From Dendrophyllia cribrosa (Eukaryota > Cnidaria > Anthozoa > Scleractinia > Dendrophylliidae): a stretch of DNA of 64,000 nucleotides. The DNA is taken from NCBI GenBank assembly GCA_024195265.1, contig JAJLRJ010000002.1, positions 19,418,307 to 19,482,306 on the forward strand, read 5' to 3'. Both the position numbers and the translations under genes were made by a program. Position 1 is the first letter of the stretch. Each line of letters opens with the position of its first letter. The notes under the pieces were generated by a model. The model searched no databases. It saw nothing but the letters and a program-made list of their open reading frames with translations, and had not been told where the DNA came from. Shown here one piece after another: positions 24,637-38,100 of this stretch.

Positions 24637-27600
24637 ATGCTGGAAAAAACGTTATGGGAGCGGTTTTTAGATACCGTAGAGCCTCATCTACCTGAACATC
24701 TGCACTGGAATGAAATATGTGTAAGCTGAAGTTATGTTGTTATGTGCTTAAAGCTTATGGCGCGTAAACAAGGGAATTTCATTATCATGCATTTTTTTGC
24801 CGGTATACAACCAGATATATAAGCTTAATATTTATTACGTAACAATTTACCCAAGCAATTCAAAGTCTTATGCTTTACTTGTTCTTTTCCTAGTGGACGT
24901 TTGTTTATTATCTCGCAGAAGCAAGGCGTCATATTCATCGATGGTGCAGAGGGATGGAAGCTTGGGAGGTACACGTACAACTAAGATTTGGCTTTTTTTT
25001 CTGACAATATTCTCTATATTCTTGAACAGTTCCACATCTTTCAGTTGATCCGTGCTGTTTACTTTGCAGCGAGAATCAACTAGAAATTCTTAAATCATTT
25101 TTGCTTAGCAAACAGTAGTTTAAATTGGGTTTTGTTGCAGCTGGAAGACAAAATTATTTTTGTGGCATGCATATTGTGACTGGCCAAAGGTCATTCAATG
25201 CCATGTGAACTTTGAAGTGAATTTGAAAGTTTATATTGTGTTGATACAAAAGTTTGAAGAAGATTATTTATTATAATTCCAGTATGGTTAACCTGTTTTA
25301 TGTATGAAAGTCTTTTTTAACTGGCTATTCCATCTATTGTAACATACTGTACATATACATGTATGTGCTTGTCTGCTCAGAGAGTATTTTATTTGTAATA
25401 CAATTACACCCTATATTATTCCCATATTATTTGGGGGTGATTATATCAAGTGACTTACATGGCAGTCAAAATAAGGGATGAGGTGATCTTCATTCAACCA
25501 ACATAATTTTAGCATAAACTAGGAGACCTTTCTTTCATAGAAGGAGATGCAAACTTGGTTCCAAGACAAAACTATCATTGGTGTGATATTTTTACCCGCA
25601 CTCTGTCTTTGCATGGCCATCTCTCAGTCTCAAGAGCCCTCAGTATTAAAACTTTAGTGTGAAAAAAATTAAGATCCACTCATAATCATTATATAATGCA
25701 CAAAGTCAAAATTGAAACTCTTCTGGGATCGGAAATTATCTGGAGAATTATACAAAATGCTTGCACTTAAGGTGGCTCGACTGGGTTTTTTGGCGACATA
25801 ACACCCCAACTTTGAACAGCTGATACTTCACTGTCTGAGATCGGTCAGGCAAGCTGCTTCACACATAAACTAGAGATGAAATGAAATTTCCAAAAAAGTA
25901 GATTTGATTGACATTGGTGTTACCATAACAATGATCTGATGACGTCATGGTTTTTGCATATTAGTAATTTTCTCAACATCTAGACCTAAACTTTTAAAAC
26001 GACTGTATGCCTCTTATAGTCTAGATGTATGTCTTCAAGACTGCAAAGTTTGAAAAAATTCTATAAGAGCATTTTCGAATAAAATTGAGTTGAATATTTT
26101 TTCATCAAAAATTTAAAAATTCGCATTACTTTCTGTTATTTCGTCGATGCCAGCGCTTTTCTGACAAATTGAAACAATATTTTCACCATATGTTATTCAT
26201 GTGCCATAAAACTACATTCCTTGAAGGTTTCATCCTGTTTGCTTCACTAGATTTCAGTTGATATGATCGGAAGCAATGTCTTAAATATGCTCATTCTACT
26301 CACAGAAGTAACACTTTTGTTAGGGAAGCATTTATTTAAAAACAAGTCGATGAAATTTTTTTAAAATCTTAAAAGCTTTGCCAGACAAAGAAGCAAAAGG
26401 GGTGAGTGGAATAAAGCCCTAAGTGAATTCTGATCAACTGCTAGCCTCTCCTTCCAGTTTGTCTTGTATATGCTCATATAACAAAAGAAGAATTTGGCTA
26501 TAGATCAGGAGTCACTTAGGGCCTTATCCCAAACTGGAATAAGGCCCTAAGTGACTACTGATCTGAAACCAAATTCTCCCTTTGTTACATGAGCATATAC
26601 AAGACAAACTGGAAGGAGAATCTAGCAGTTGATCACAAGTCACTTAGGGCTTTATTCCACTCACCCCTTATTGAGTAGACAAAAAATTCTTACAAAGTCA
26701 GTGTCATCAAACAGCGTTTATTCAAGTGAAGTGTTAAATCATTACATGTAGGCAGAGAAAATAGCAACTTTGGTACTACAATAGGCGACAAAAATAGTTG
26801 ACACACTGTATAACAAAAACGGTTTTCGTGCCATATTTATCACTGTATCTTTCCATTCACTAAACTAGGCCGCATTAACCCCCGTTCCCCATCCAATGTT
26901 GTAGGATTGTAGCGACAGACCGGACGAAACGATACACAACATTGTCTGGGGGGGTGGGGGTTGGGCTGAAATGCCTCTCTACCCGAAGAAAATGGGGTTC
27001 AAAATGACAATGTGTCGACAATATTGTCGCCTATTGTCTGAAGTACGAAATGTGCTATTTATTACCCAAAGTGCGAGGAAATTAATCGGTTATGACAAAT
27101 ATTAGTCTACACCGTCCGATGTTTTGCTTCATGCGAACGGCGTTAATAGCTGATTAATTACATTCTAATTACAGCCGTTTATCGAATTTTCTGGTAATGT
27201 TATAATAGTCTTAACCATGTGAATGAAGCGAGGCAAGATGGTCTTCGCTGGTAAAATTGACGGAGCAACTCGCGCTTTTGGGCGCATTGCTCGAAAATGC
27301 AAAGGGTTAAGACTGAAGGAAATCATGGACGAATTATACATTTGAAGGTCTTCAGAAAATCAGATTTTAAAAAGACTGAAAAAAGGACAATGTAACGACG
27401 TCCGGCCACAAGAATGAGCGACCAAGCCGGCCAAGAAAGTTGAGTTCCCGTGTACAGCGGCCATTCCTTCGACAGATTTGCTCTTTAAGGAAAAAGAAGG
27501 GAATTTTACCGTAAAGCGGATGATGGAAGAGGCCGGCTTAAAAATGTACCACGTTTCTTGCAGAACAGTACGACGCTGTAACGCAAGCGTGACACGCGCG

Positions 27601-30600
27601 CGTGACATATCAAATTACTGTCACTTGATGTGGCATTTACAAGAAATTCTTTCTCATTTCTCGCATAATTCATGTATCAAACCCTAATTTAGAACATGAA
27701 ATATGTTCACTCTTTCATTCTGTACTAAAATCAGCCTTTAAAAAGGGAAATATGTGTCTGTCTTTTGAAATTCCACGATTTACCATAGGTAAACAAAGAA
27801 CATTACTAAGCCGTTTTTTATTTCAACATGGTAAATCGTGGTTAATCGTGGTTAATCGTGGTTATTCGAGACACCGCTTTCTTGTCCAAGAAAATTTTGC
27901 ACAAGAACGCATTTATTTTGCTGTTATTGCGAAGTTGAACATGAAACCGAGAGATCTTCAAAAGAACGTACCGTTATCATTTCAGTTCTCCTTCCCGTCA
28001 AGCAAGCCATTCCGTCATAAACACAATGGGGTTCTTGCCACTTGCAAAAAAGAGTAGGAATTCGCAAGTCCATCTTATCTTTTATCTTTTTGGGAAAATG
28101 CTGATAAATTCAGTTACATAGCAACTGGCAACTAAGCAACACATGTGCTGCGCACACACCATATACGTGTCTGTTTCCCGCTTTGACAATAGTGAGGCAC
28201 TTGACGCATTTGCGTGTTCTCCTGGTAGCACAGCGGATTTCATTTGTACAAATAATTCTCAAATTTGGTCATCTATGAAAGTCTGTTGTGTGATACAGCA
28301 GAAAGTCCCCAAAATAATAATTTAAACAAGTTACAGCGCCCTTACCTTACCATGAATGTCCAAATAACAATTTTTGTATATCGGACAATAGGCGACAAAA
28401 ATAGTTGACACACTGTATAACAAAAACGGTTTTCGTGCCATATTTATCACTGTATCTTTCCATTCACTAAACTAGGCCGCATTAACCCCCGTTCCCCATC
28501 CAATGTTGTAGGATTGTAGCGACAGACCGGACGAAACGATACACAACATTGTCTGAGGGGGTGGGGGTTGAGGATAAGGGGGCGGGGCTGAAATGCCTCT
28601 CTACCCGAAGAAAATGGGGTTCAAAATGACAATGTGTCAACAATATTGTCGCCTATTGTAGAATACTGATATCACTTATAGAGGAGCTCCTTAGCAGAAC
28701 ACCATACAGGTCAAACCTCCATGTGAGAACCACCTGTCATAGCTGACCACCTCTTCTAAGCGACCATTTTTCCAAATTACCAAAAGTGTTTTTAGTCCAA
28801 TCATTATACTCTAAACCTCTTGTAAGCAACCACAAACACTTTCATTGCTGGTGATTTGAATTTTTCTATTTTTTTTAACCTCGTAAATGACCACTTGCTC
28901 ATATTTGAATGTCATTTCAGACGCAGATATAGAGGATATTACATGGCCGCACAAAGATACGAAATTTCTCCTCAAGTGTTGAAAAATATTTCATGAGTGA
29001 GCGCAGCGAACGAGTGAAATATTTTTCAACACGAGAAGAGAAATTTCATATCTTCAAGCGGCCATGTAATGTTCTGTTTATTATATAAACACTAATGAAA
29101 TCAAACCATTTCACTTTTATATTTTTTTGTAGTCCTAAAGTAGAACAATGCAGCAACGGTGATCTTTTCACGTGTGAAGATAACATGTTATTCTCACATG
29201 TGAAGATATGATGTTTACACGCTAAAGCTCACCTGCTATTTCATTGGTGTTTATGTAGTAACGCCCATACAGATCGGACGCGAATATTTTATCGTACTTA
29301 TGAAATGAAACAATGAGTAGAGATCTGTATGAAAAGTTAATGCATACTAATTAGCTGAGCAGTTGTCTGTATCAAAAGTTAATGCTACTGTTTAATAATT
29401 CATCAACTCAGTTGATTTGTATTGGGGTTTACAAACCTTCATTAAATTTTCATTTCTTTTGTACTTTCCTTATGAATTATTAATGTATTTTATAAATAAT
29501 AATAAAAAATGTGTTACAGTACAGCTCCAATAAAATGAATCTTTTGTCCCTTGCATCAAAACATCTATATGATACAATATTTTGCGCTGATATACATGTA
29601 CAGCTGTAGCTGTAGGTGTTTGTACAATTAAAATTGCTACAGGGTTCATATGATTCAAAGTTAAGTCCCCTGTGGTCAGGTCTCTAGACCACCCACCCCA
29701 TAAGTGAGCACTTGGTATTGCGTTCTGGGTGGTCGCTTACAGGAGGTTCTTGAAAACTGTAGCCTGCGTGCAGACTTCTCCTATGTTAATCATATTTATT
29801 AATAATTATCTCTAAACAATAGACTTGTTTATTGTATTTCTAAGAATTTACAAATTATTGCTGCGGAACGAGCGTAGCGAGTGAGCAGCAACATAATCAG
29901 GATTTAAGAGAAATATATGAGAAAAAAAATATAAGCTACGAAAAATCTCGATTTGATCGCTTTTTACCAGAATTCACTGCGCCACGCACACATTTTGGGC
30001 CAGAATTCACTGCGCCACGCACACATTTTGGGCCAGAATTCACTGCGCCACGAACAATAGCCTCGCTTGCTGCTTCAAGCTGTTGGCTGCGAGATTTGTA
30101 ATATTTTAGTCCAACACAGTGTGCCAGTCGTAATCGGAACTGAAGTGTCGAAGACTACCGCGAGTTGAGCGAGGACTGTGAGGCATGGTGATAGGACCGT
30201 TTGATAGCAAAGATTTTCGAAGATTGTACGGAATAAAAGACAAATTTATTTTGAAATCACTCCGACAGCGGTCGATGAAACTGAGCTGAACGCGTGGGGA
30301 CGCGAAACCTGAGCTGAGCGCGTGGAGACGCGAATATGATACGGCTAGCTAGTAACGCAACATATTCATTATCAATAATTAAGTTAAACCTAAATTTTCA
30401 CACCTTCCTCGTGGTGAATGCGTCCTTTGCTCAGCAATATTCTACAGACATTGCAAGAACTTGATGCGTGAATTACAAAACAAAATTAGTCTTATCAGCT
30501 GGAGTTTTCGTCGATTCATCCCGGTTACATTTGCTTTGCTTTCCCTCAAAAAAACGAAAGAGAAAATTCTGTAATACCAGCGAGGCGATAAAACAGCATT

Positions 30601-33600
30601 ATTACAACAAATTTACCGCAGCAATTACTATCTTTTGGATACACTAGTTTTAGATGTAAATAGTTCGTAAGTTGTAAATAAAATATTCGTGTCTAAACTG
30701 TATGGGCGTTTACTAATTAGCTGAGCAGGTGTCTGTATCAAAAGTTAATTCTACTGTTTAATAATTCATCAACTCAGTTGATTTTTATTGGGATTTACAG
30801 AGGTGTACATGTGACTCAAATACCACCTATTGATTTGTCATAACTGTTACAAATTATTAATGAATTTTTGCTGCGGAACGAGCGCAACGAGTGAGCAGCA
30901 ACATAATCAGGATTTAAGAGAAATATATGAGAAAAAAATATAAGCTATGAAAAATCTCGATTTGATCGCTTTTTACCAGAATTCACTGCGCCATTCACAC
31001 ATTTTGGGCCAGAATTCACTGCGCCACGCACACATTTTGGGCCAGAATTCACTGCGCCACGAACAATAGCCTCGCTTGCTGCTTCAAGCTGTTGGCTGCG
31101 AGATTTGTAATATTTTGGTCCAACATGTGCCAGTCGTAATCGGAACTGAAGTGTCGAAGACTACCGCGAGTTGAGCGAGGACTGTGAGGCATGGTGATAG
31201 GACCGTTGGATGGCAAAGATTTTCGAAGATTGTACGGAATAAAAGACAAATTTATTTTGAAATCACTCTGACAGCGGTCAATGAGACTGAGCTGAGCGCG
31301 TGGGGACGCGAAACCTGAGCTGAGCGCGTGGAGACGCAAATATGATACGGCTAGCTAGCAACGCAACATATTCATTATCAATAATTAAGTTAAACCTAAA
31401 TTTTCACACCTTCCTCGTGGTAAACGCGTCCTTTGCTCAACAATATTCAACAGACATTGCAAGAACTTGATGCGTGAATTACAAAACAAAATTAGTCTTA
31501 TCAGCTGGAGTTTTCGTCGATTCATCCCGGTTACATTTGCTTTGCTTTCCCTCAAAAAACGAAAGAGAAAATTCTGTAATACCAGCGAGGCGATAAAACA
31601 GCATTATTACAACAAATTTACCGCAGCAATTACTATCTTTTGGATACACTAGTATAATGTAATATAGTGCACGACCCCACAAGCTTTCTACCTTTAATAC
31701 CCATCATGCTTAAATAAAGGTTACTTACTTACTTACTTACTTAAACTTACTTACTTTCCTTTGCTTCATGCAGAAAAGGACATCTGCATAACACCATTTC
31801 GAACTGTGTCCACGTATCCTGCGGTTCTTGATTAAAATATTCCATAATTAATTTGGATAAATTATCTCGACTGCCTCATGCTGTGAAATGATTTTCACCT
31901 AATGTCTTGCCAGGATCTCTTGCTGTGGTAATGTTTTGAAGATTCATTCCCTAGCTCTTTTTCTCAGCTTTTTTAGGCTCAGTGGTACAGAAATGTCTAT
32001 TTTTGCCAAAAAAGTAGGACCTGCGAAATTTCGTTTTCGGCGAATGTCTTACTTCGCTGGGGGATTTTACATTGGATCTACAAGTAAACCATTTTCTTGT
32101 AGTGATTCTGTAGTCCTCTTATTAATGGCCCCTTTGTCCTTTTATTCTCAGAACTACCTAGATTTATGTTCTTCGAGCTAGAGTAGATTGTTCTTTCATG
32201 GTATTATAGTATCAAACACTGATGATATAAATTCACTGTGATTTATACTGCATTGTATTAATAAATAAATAGTCTAACATCCAGCTTAATTACACCTGCA
32301 AATTACCGGTCAACGGGCCATTGGAAGTTCAAAACACGTTTATAATCCAAAATAATTCATTTCACAGGAGAAGTTAACGATCAACACCTGTAGCATAATT
32401 ATTCCCAAAGGGTGGTGTTCTGTTTTCATTCGACTTGCTTTGAAGCTTTACAATTGTATACAATCATTAATTTAATCCCTCGCAGAATGATCTGTTGTCT
32501 GAGAACTTACTAGAATTTGATTGTCTCTGCATCACTCACTTTCCAGCATTCTGATAGGTCAATCAAACAAGCCTCTTCCCATTTATTAGGAATATGTTGA
32601 GTGGGAAAACAAAAACAAAGCTTGTTTGATTCTTTCAACTACTGGCAGGTGAAACAAATTGCAAACACTTCCCAAACCGTTTTTCAAGTTCATATGAAAA
32701 TCCCTCTATCGTTGAGAGTAGTATTTTCTTCAAATACATGAAATAAAAAAGATAGGGCACTGTGCTAGTTTAGGAGAAAACAACCACTTATTTATTTAGC
32801 AAAGTTATCCTCAAAAGAAACCCCCATAGGTCGGAATGCACATACTCAAATGGCACTAGATATCATGCGCAGTAGTGATGCACAGTGCAATACTAGGGAA
32901 TCACCTTAAGTTAGAGAAGGCAGTTCAACAAGTAAATTATGATTAGTAAAGCTGCATTTCATTACATCTATCTTTAATTTGAGGTACCAAAAACAAATTT
33001 GTAGCTATAGTTGTTAATTTAATGATAATACTCAGCACACTTAATCAATATTGTAATGTGAACTTTTTATTGTTAATTTGTTTGTATTTACAGATTGTTG
33101 TAAATACGGTTACCTACTGTTTTTACGTCTGGCTTGTGACAGAAATTCTACGTTGGGTGATTGGATGGGCCTTCTTCCGTGAAAAAAGTAAGAGCAGTTG
33201 TGTCTTGTTTAAATTTGTGAGTAATTCAAAATTATATAATTGATGGCACCAAATTTTAACCATACTGTAATGATAAGGCACGGTTTTCATTTTGATTCCT
33301 GAGTGCATGTTTTTTTTACACAAACCAATTTAGAGGTTTATTAGTAGCAAGCTGCATGCACATGTAAACGTAATTACATGTACATGTATCATGAACGTGC
33401 CAGACAGTATAACTGTCATTTGAACACTAGACTTTAACCAGTATCTAAATGTACAGACAAGGTATGTAATTTATTACAGTGAAAGGAGGATTTTTCAGGT
33501 ATCCCATGACGCCTAGCGCATAATTATCGATCCTGGTGTGTCAAATTTCCTGCGATGGCGAGTACACATGGTGAAATTTTACTGATCTTTGCGAGACATT

Positions 33601-35086
33601 TTCTTCGTTTCCAACACGATAAAAGGTGAATCAAATCGTTATTTGGTTTCTATATACATTAAAGTTTACTTAGATATCATTTATCCGAGCCTGTTTGCCT
33701 ATGTATCGCAATATTTTTGTCTTTGTTTCGAGTGGCATGCATGGCTGATCCGCTTCGTTTCTTTGTTGTGTTTTAACCCTTGATCTGTTTTGCCATGTTT
33801 CGTTTTTAATCCTGGGGACATTAGCATATAATTACGCTTGATAGTGCCCGGAGAGTGACTCTTTTAAATGCACTACAAGGTCCCCTTAAGTCCCCACGTT
33901 TTGTAGGAATTTATGACCGTTGAATTTTGGTCAAAATCGGCGCCAAAACGTTGTTGAAATTCGCTTTGATCGCGTAGATTCTTTGTTTTGGTTTTTATAG
34001 TCGAAGGAAAAATCGTATTTAGTGCAATTGCAGCTTCCTTTTATGAGTTTGGTCAAATCATATGATCGTTTGACACTTTCCTTCACTTCGAAGCTAATAA
34101 ATCGCTTGATGTTTATGTTTTTACAAGTGATATGGAAGATGGCAATATATTTTCATCTACCGGAAATCCGGAAATCGAAGTCTAAATTTTCATCAATGCC
34201 TTTCAATTTGTCCGTGGTCAGAAATAGATCAAGTCGCCGCTCTCTTTACTTTTTGGGGAGGCAAACATGTACTAAATACTGTTGGGAACCTGCAACAAGC
34301 CAGATTGGACGATGTGATATATGTTTAACTGCTAAAATCTACGCAGTGGATGATGCGCTCTCTTCAAGCAACTCCATGGCAAATGACTGGTCACGCAATT
34401 TTCAGTTGATAATATAGTTCATTCGCGTTGCATCATGGGATACCTGAAAAATCCTCCTTTATGACAGTGTAAATAACAAAAATTGATTAATATTTGATTT
34501 GTAAATTTAAAGGTCTCCTTGAAAGAGTAAAGAAAGGAGTTTTTAAATTAGTGAGAAGGTTGCCATACTTGAAAGACAGGGTAAGAATGTTCTGTTATAA
34601 TAACCCAATCAGTCTCAAACCCTCCCTCTATAATACCCCCCCCCCCCCCCCCCCCCCATTTCCGTTGTATCCAAAACAATAAACAACAGACTGTATTACT
34701 GGTACATTTTTCCCATTCCAATCTGGCCGCAAATTTGCATGCAGTATTTGTGAGTTTTGGGAGAAATATTACCGGTACTTGTACTTGTCAAAAAAAAACA
34801 ATATTGTAATAATTATGGTAATCATGTAATATGAATAACACCTCATTGATCAATCAAAGTATGGTTTATGGATGTTATACCCAATTTACAGAGTGTTACA
34901 TTTAATAAATTATTATATAATTCTATTAACCCCCCACCCCCACCTCCCCTCAATTGCACTTGAAATAAATACGCCCCTTGGGGATTTATGGTAGTGATAG
35001 TGCAAAGTATGTTTAGTAGCAGCAGCAGCAGCAGTAGTAGCAGCAGCAGCAGCAGTAGCAGTGGTAGTAGTAGTAGTAGTAGTAGT

Positions 35087-35150
<64 letters not shown>

Positions 35151-38100
35151 TCACCTAACAGCATCCAACACATACTGCATCATCCAACATTATGTCATGT
35201 ACATGAACATGTACTTCAGGAATTGAACTTTTACTGTGTCACAAATAAAAACAACATTCATTTACCACAGAATTATAAAATCTGATGTAATGAAATGAAA
35301 TATAGTAATTGATATTTAAATGACCTGGTTAAAGAGCATCATAACTGACATTGCATTACATTGTATTTTATTTATTTTTCATTGCCAACAGATAGCAAAT
35401 GAAATGCAGCAATCACTGGATGAAATGGAGAGGTTTGCCTTTCCACCAAGAAAGGGGGAAACCTTTCACATGACGGTACCTACATGTAGTTTATATTTAG
35501 CTTACCATACTATTATAATTATGCCCCCAGAGAAAGTGGGAAAGTGGGAGAGCTTGTTCAATGTTTGACCAGGTCCTGGAAAGGAGTGTGGGTTTATTGG
35601 AGTGGGATGAACTATAAATAAGTCCTATTAACAGTGTTATAATTTCACTGATAAATATAACTTTTTTTTCTTTCGTTTTTAGCTGCCAGCCAAGGGAATG
35701 AAAGAGGTGATTATTTCTTGACAATTTTACACTGTCCTATTAATTTGTCAAACTCCATCTTGTATATGTAGTACTGTGCTCTAGCTAGACATAGGAAAAA
35801 TTCAAAATTTATATATTAAATAATATAATCTCACAACATTACAGATTGTAGTTTGAACCTAATACATGTAAGGAATATTTGAGCTTGGGAACTGGTATCT
35901 CAGAGCTTGTTCTATTCAGGCGCAGCTGGTTGGTAACCATAACTTTAACTGATGTGTTTTGTCAAGTTTGGAATTATTGTCATTTATAGTATAGTGCATT
36001 TTGTTCAATGCACTGTTCAATTGTTGCATTTCATTTTATCTTCTACAGAAAGAACTTATGGCAGAGATTGATGAATACTTAAAACTGTGTAAGTCAGCCT
36101 AATTTCTTAATTTGCCCATTAAATTTTGTTGATGTGTGATGTTTTTTCAAATGCAATTCTACTTTGTGAATTCGCTAACGGCAGTAAAAGGTGCTCTGTG
36201 AAGAAAATGAAAACTGCTGAACTTTTCTAAAGCTTGAAACATAATTTAATAAAACAAACTGGTAATAAAAATTATTGATGATTGTACCTTATTTTTTATT
36301 ACTGTAAGCCCTGTCTACATTTGGAGATTTTTATTTTTTTATGTATTCCTTTTTAAGAGTTTATAGACCAAGCCTCAAACTTGTCAAAACCAAATTTGTC
36401 AATTGATATCCTGGGAAAGTGCAAATCCCCTGTCAAACTGCAGCTGGCCATCTGGATAAATAGTCTGTTCTTCCTGCTGACCCTATGACCCTCGAAATTT
36501 AAAAAATTCTCAATTGCAATTTGCGAGTTATTCCTAAAATTTAGTTGCAAGTTTGAAAATTTTAGTCTCAAACATTGCAAACAAGATTTCTACTACTACT
36601 GGAACCGGAAATGAGAAACAAGAAATTTCTGAGAAAGTCTGAAAAAGTGCGTCCGTGACACACTTCTTGGAAACCATGTTAATGGAGCATGAAATCGATG
36701 ATTAAGTCACGCAACATTCAACGTGAATTTTGCAGGATTTTTCAGATAAAATTATAACTACCAGTTACAAGTACGACACAAAACTGTTGAATATAATTCC
36801 TTTATTAGCTAGGCCGGCCGTAAAACAGTCAGAAAATCGCGACTAATACACAAATTTTAGTCGCAAATGCGCCCGATACATGTGCAATTTCGAGCCCTGG
36901 ACTCTAGATCAGTTCATAAGTACCATTATAAATCTACATACATGTACATGTAAAATCTTCAATTATGCCATATTTTATTCCCAGGTGATATGAAGTGGGA
37001 GGAAGGCCGCGTTTCTGGGACAGTTTATTGTGGAGGAAAAGAACTCACTGATCTGCTCACTAAGGTTTGCAATGTTTACATAGAAACATTCCTTATATGG
37101 CATGAAAAAAACGTGTTTGTTGATAATGGCGGAAGTTCCAATTGTGTTGTCAAAACATCATTTTGTCATTATCCAACAATGGTCCTTTTCAGGACTAACT
37201 TTTACCTGGACTATGCTATTACTAATACTATTACTAATAGTGTAGGTTCATTTAAACCAAATTGATATTATTTGTCTGAACAAGTATCTAGTACCAGGGC
37301 TGTGCTCTAGCAGTGCCCAGGGACCTCGGGCTCCTTACTTTTATCTTCGGGCGACTAGAAAAACTTACTTTTGCATAAAGCTAATAAGTGCTGGGCTCCC
37401 CAGATTTCATAGTTGGGAGCCTTTGGGCTCCCTGTGATTCTTCTAAGAGCACAGCCTTGAGTACATGTACACTTTAGCTTTCTGGCATCTTCTCCTCATA
37501 GCAGAATTAATGATAGAACAGAATATTGAAAATAGGCCAAACTTAATATTAGGGGTTTTGTAATTTTTGGTGTGAAAATAAGAGGCAACCAACCCTCTGA
37601 CCAAAAATTGCCAATTACATTCATTTTTTTAAAATTCAGTGGCAGGGTTGGAGACTTTTGACAGCACTCACCATTTGGGCATGTGACTTTCAGAACTGCA
37701 CCAAAAAATGCGGAGTTTGGGCCAGGATTTCATGAGTGGGGCCAATATGTCCCTTCAGCAAAAGTTTTGTGGGACAGTTTTCATTTCAGAGGGACAAAAA
37801 CTGTAAACCCAATATTTATTTTCAAATTTATTCATTTTTACATATCATCTAAACAGACTAGTCAGAGGACTGTACAGTAGATATAGGCAATTTGTAAGGA
37901 AAAGATGAAATGTAATCACTACTTGTACAGCTGTAATGGAAAACAATGAAACATAAAAATAGCAACTTGAGTTAAATAGAGTCATATTTCTTGGAATTTG
38001 TCTCTGTTTACTTATAAGTTACTTACATACATGTATCTGATTAATGATACAATGTACATTGTGAAGCAAGCAGCAGCTGATCATACAGAACAAGGGAACT

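Noticed and set aside
27752..28057. 101-codon frame as a gene
   Set aside because: Composition and position between transposons suggest chance; no family resemblance.
34022..34417. 131-codon frame as a host gene
   Set aside because: It lies wholly inside a transposon with perfect inverted ends, and no domain is recognised.
34843..35285. poly-Leu, poly-Ala and poly-Val frames
   Set aside because: Translation of the AGC/AGT microsatellite.
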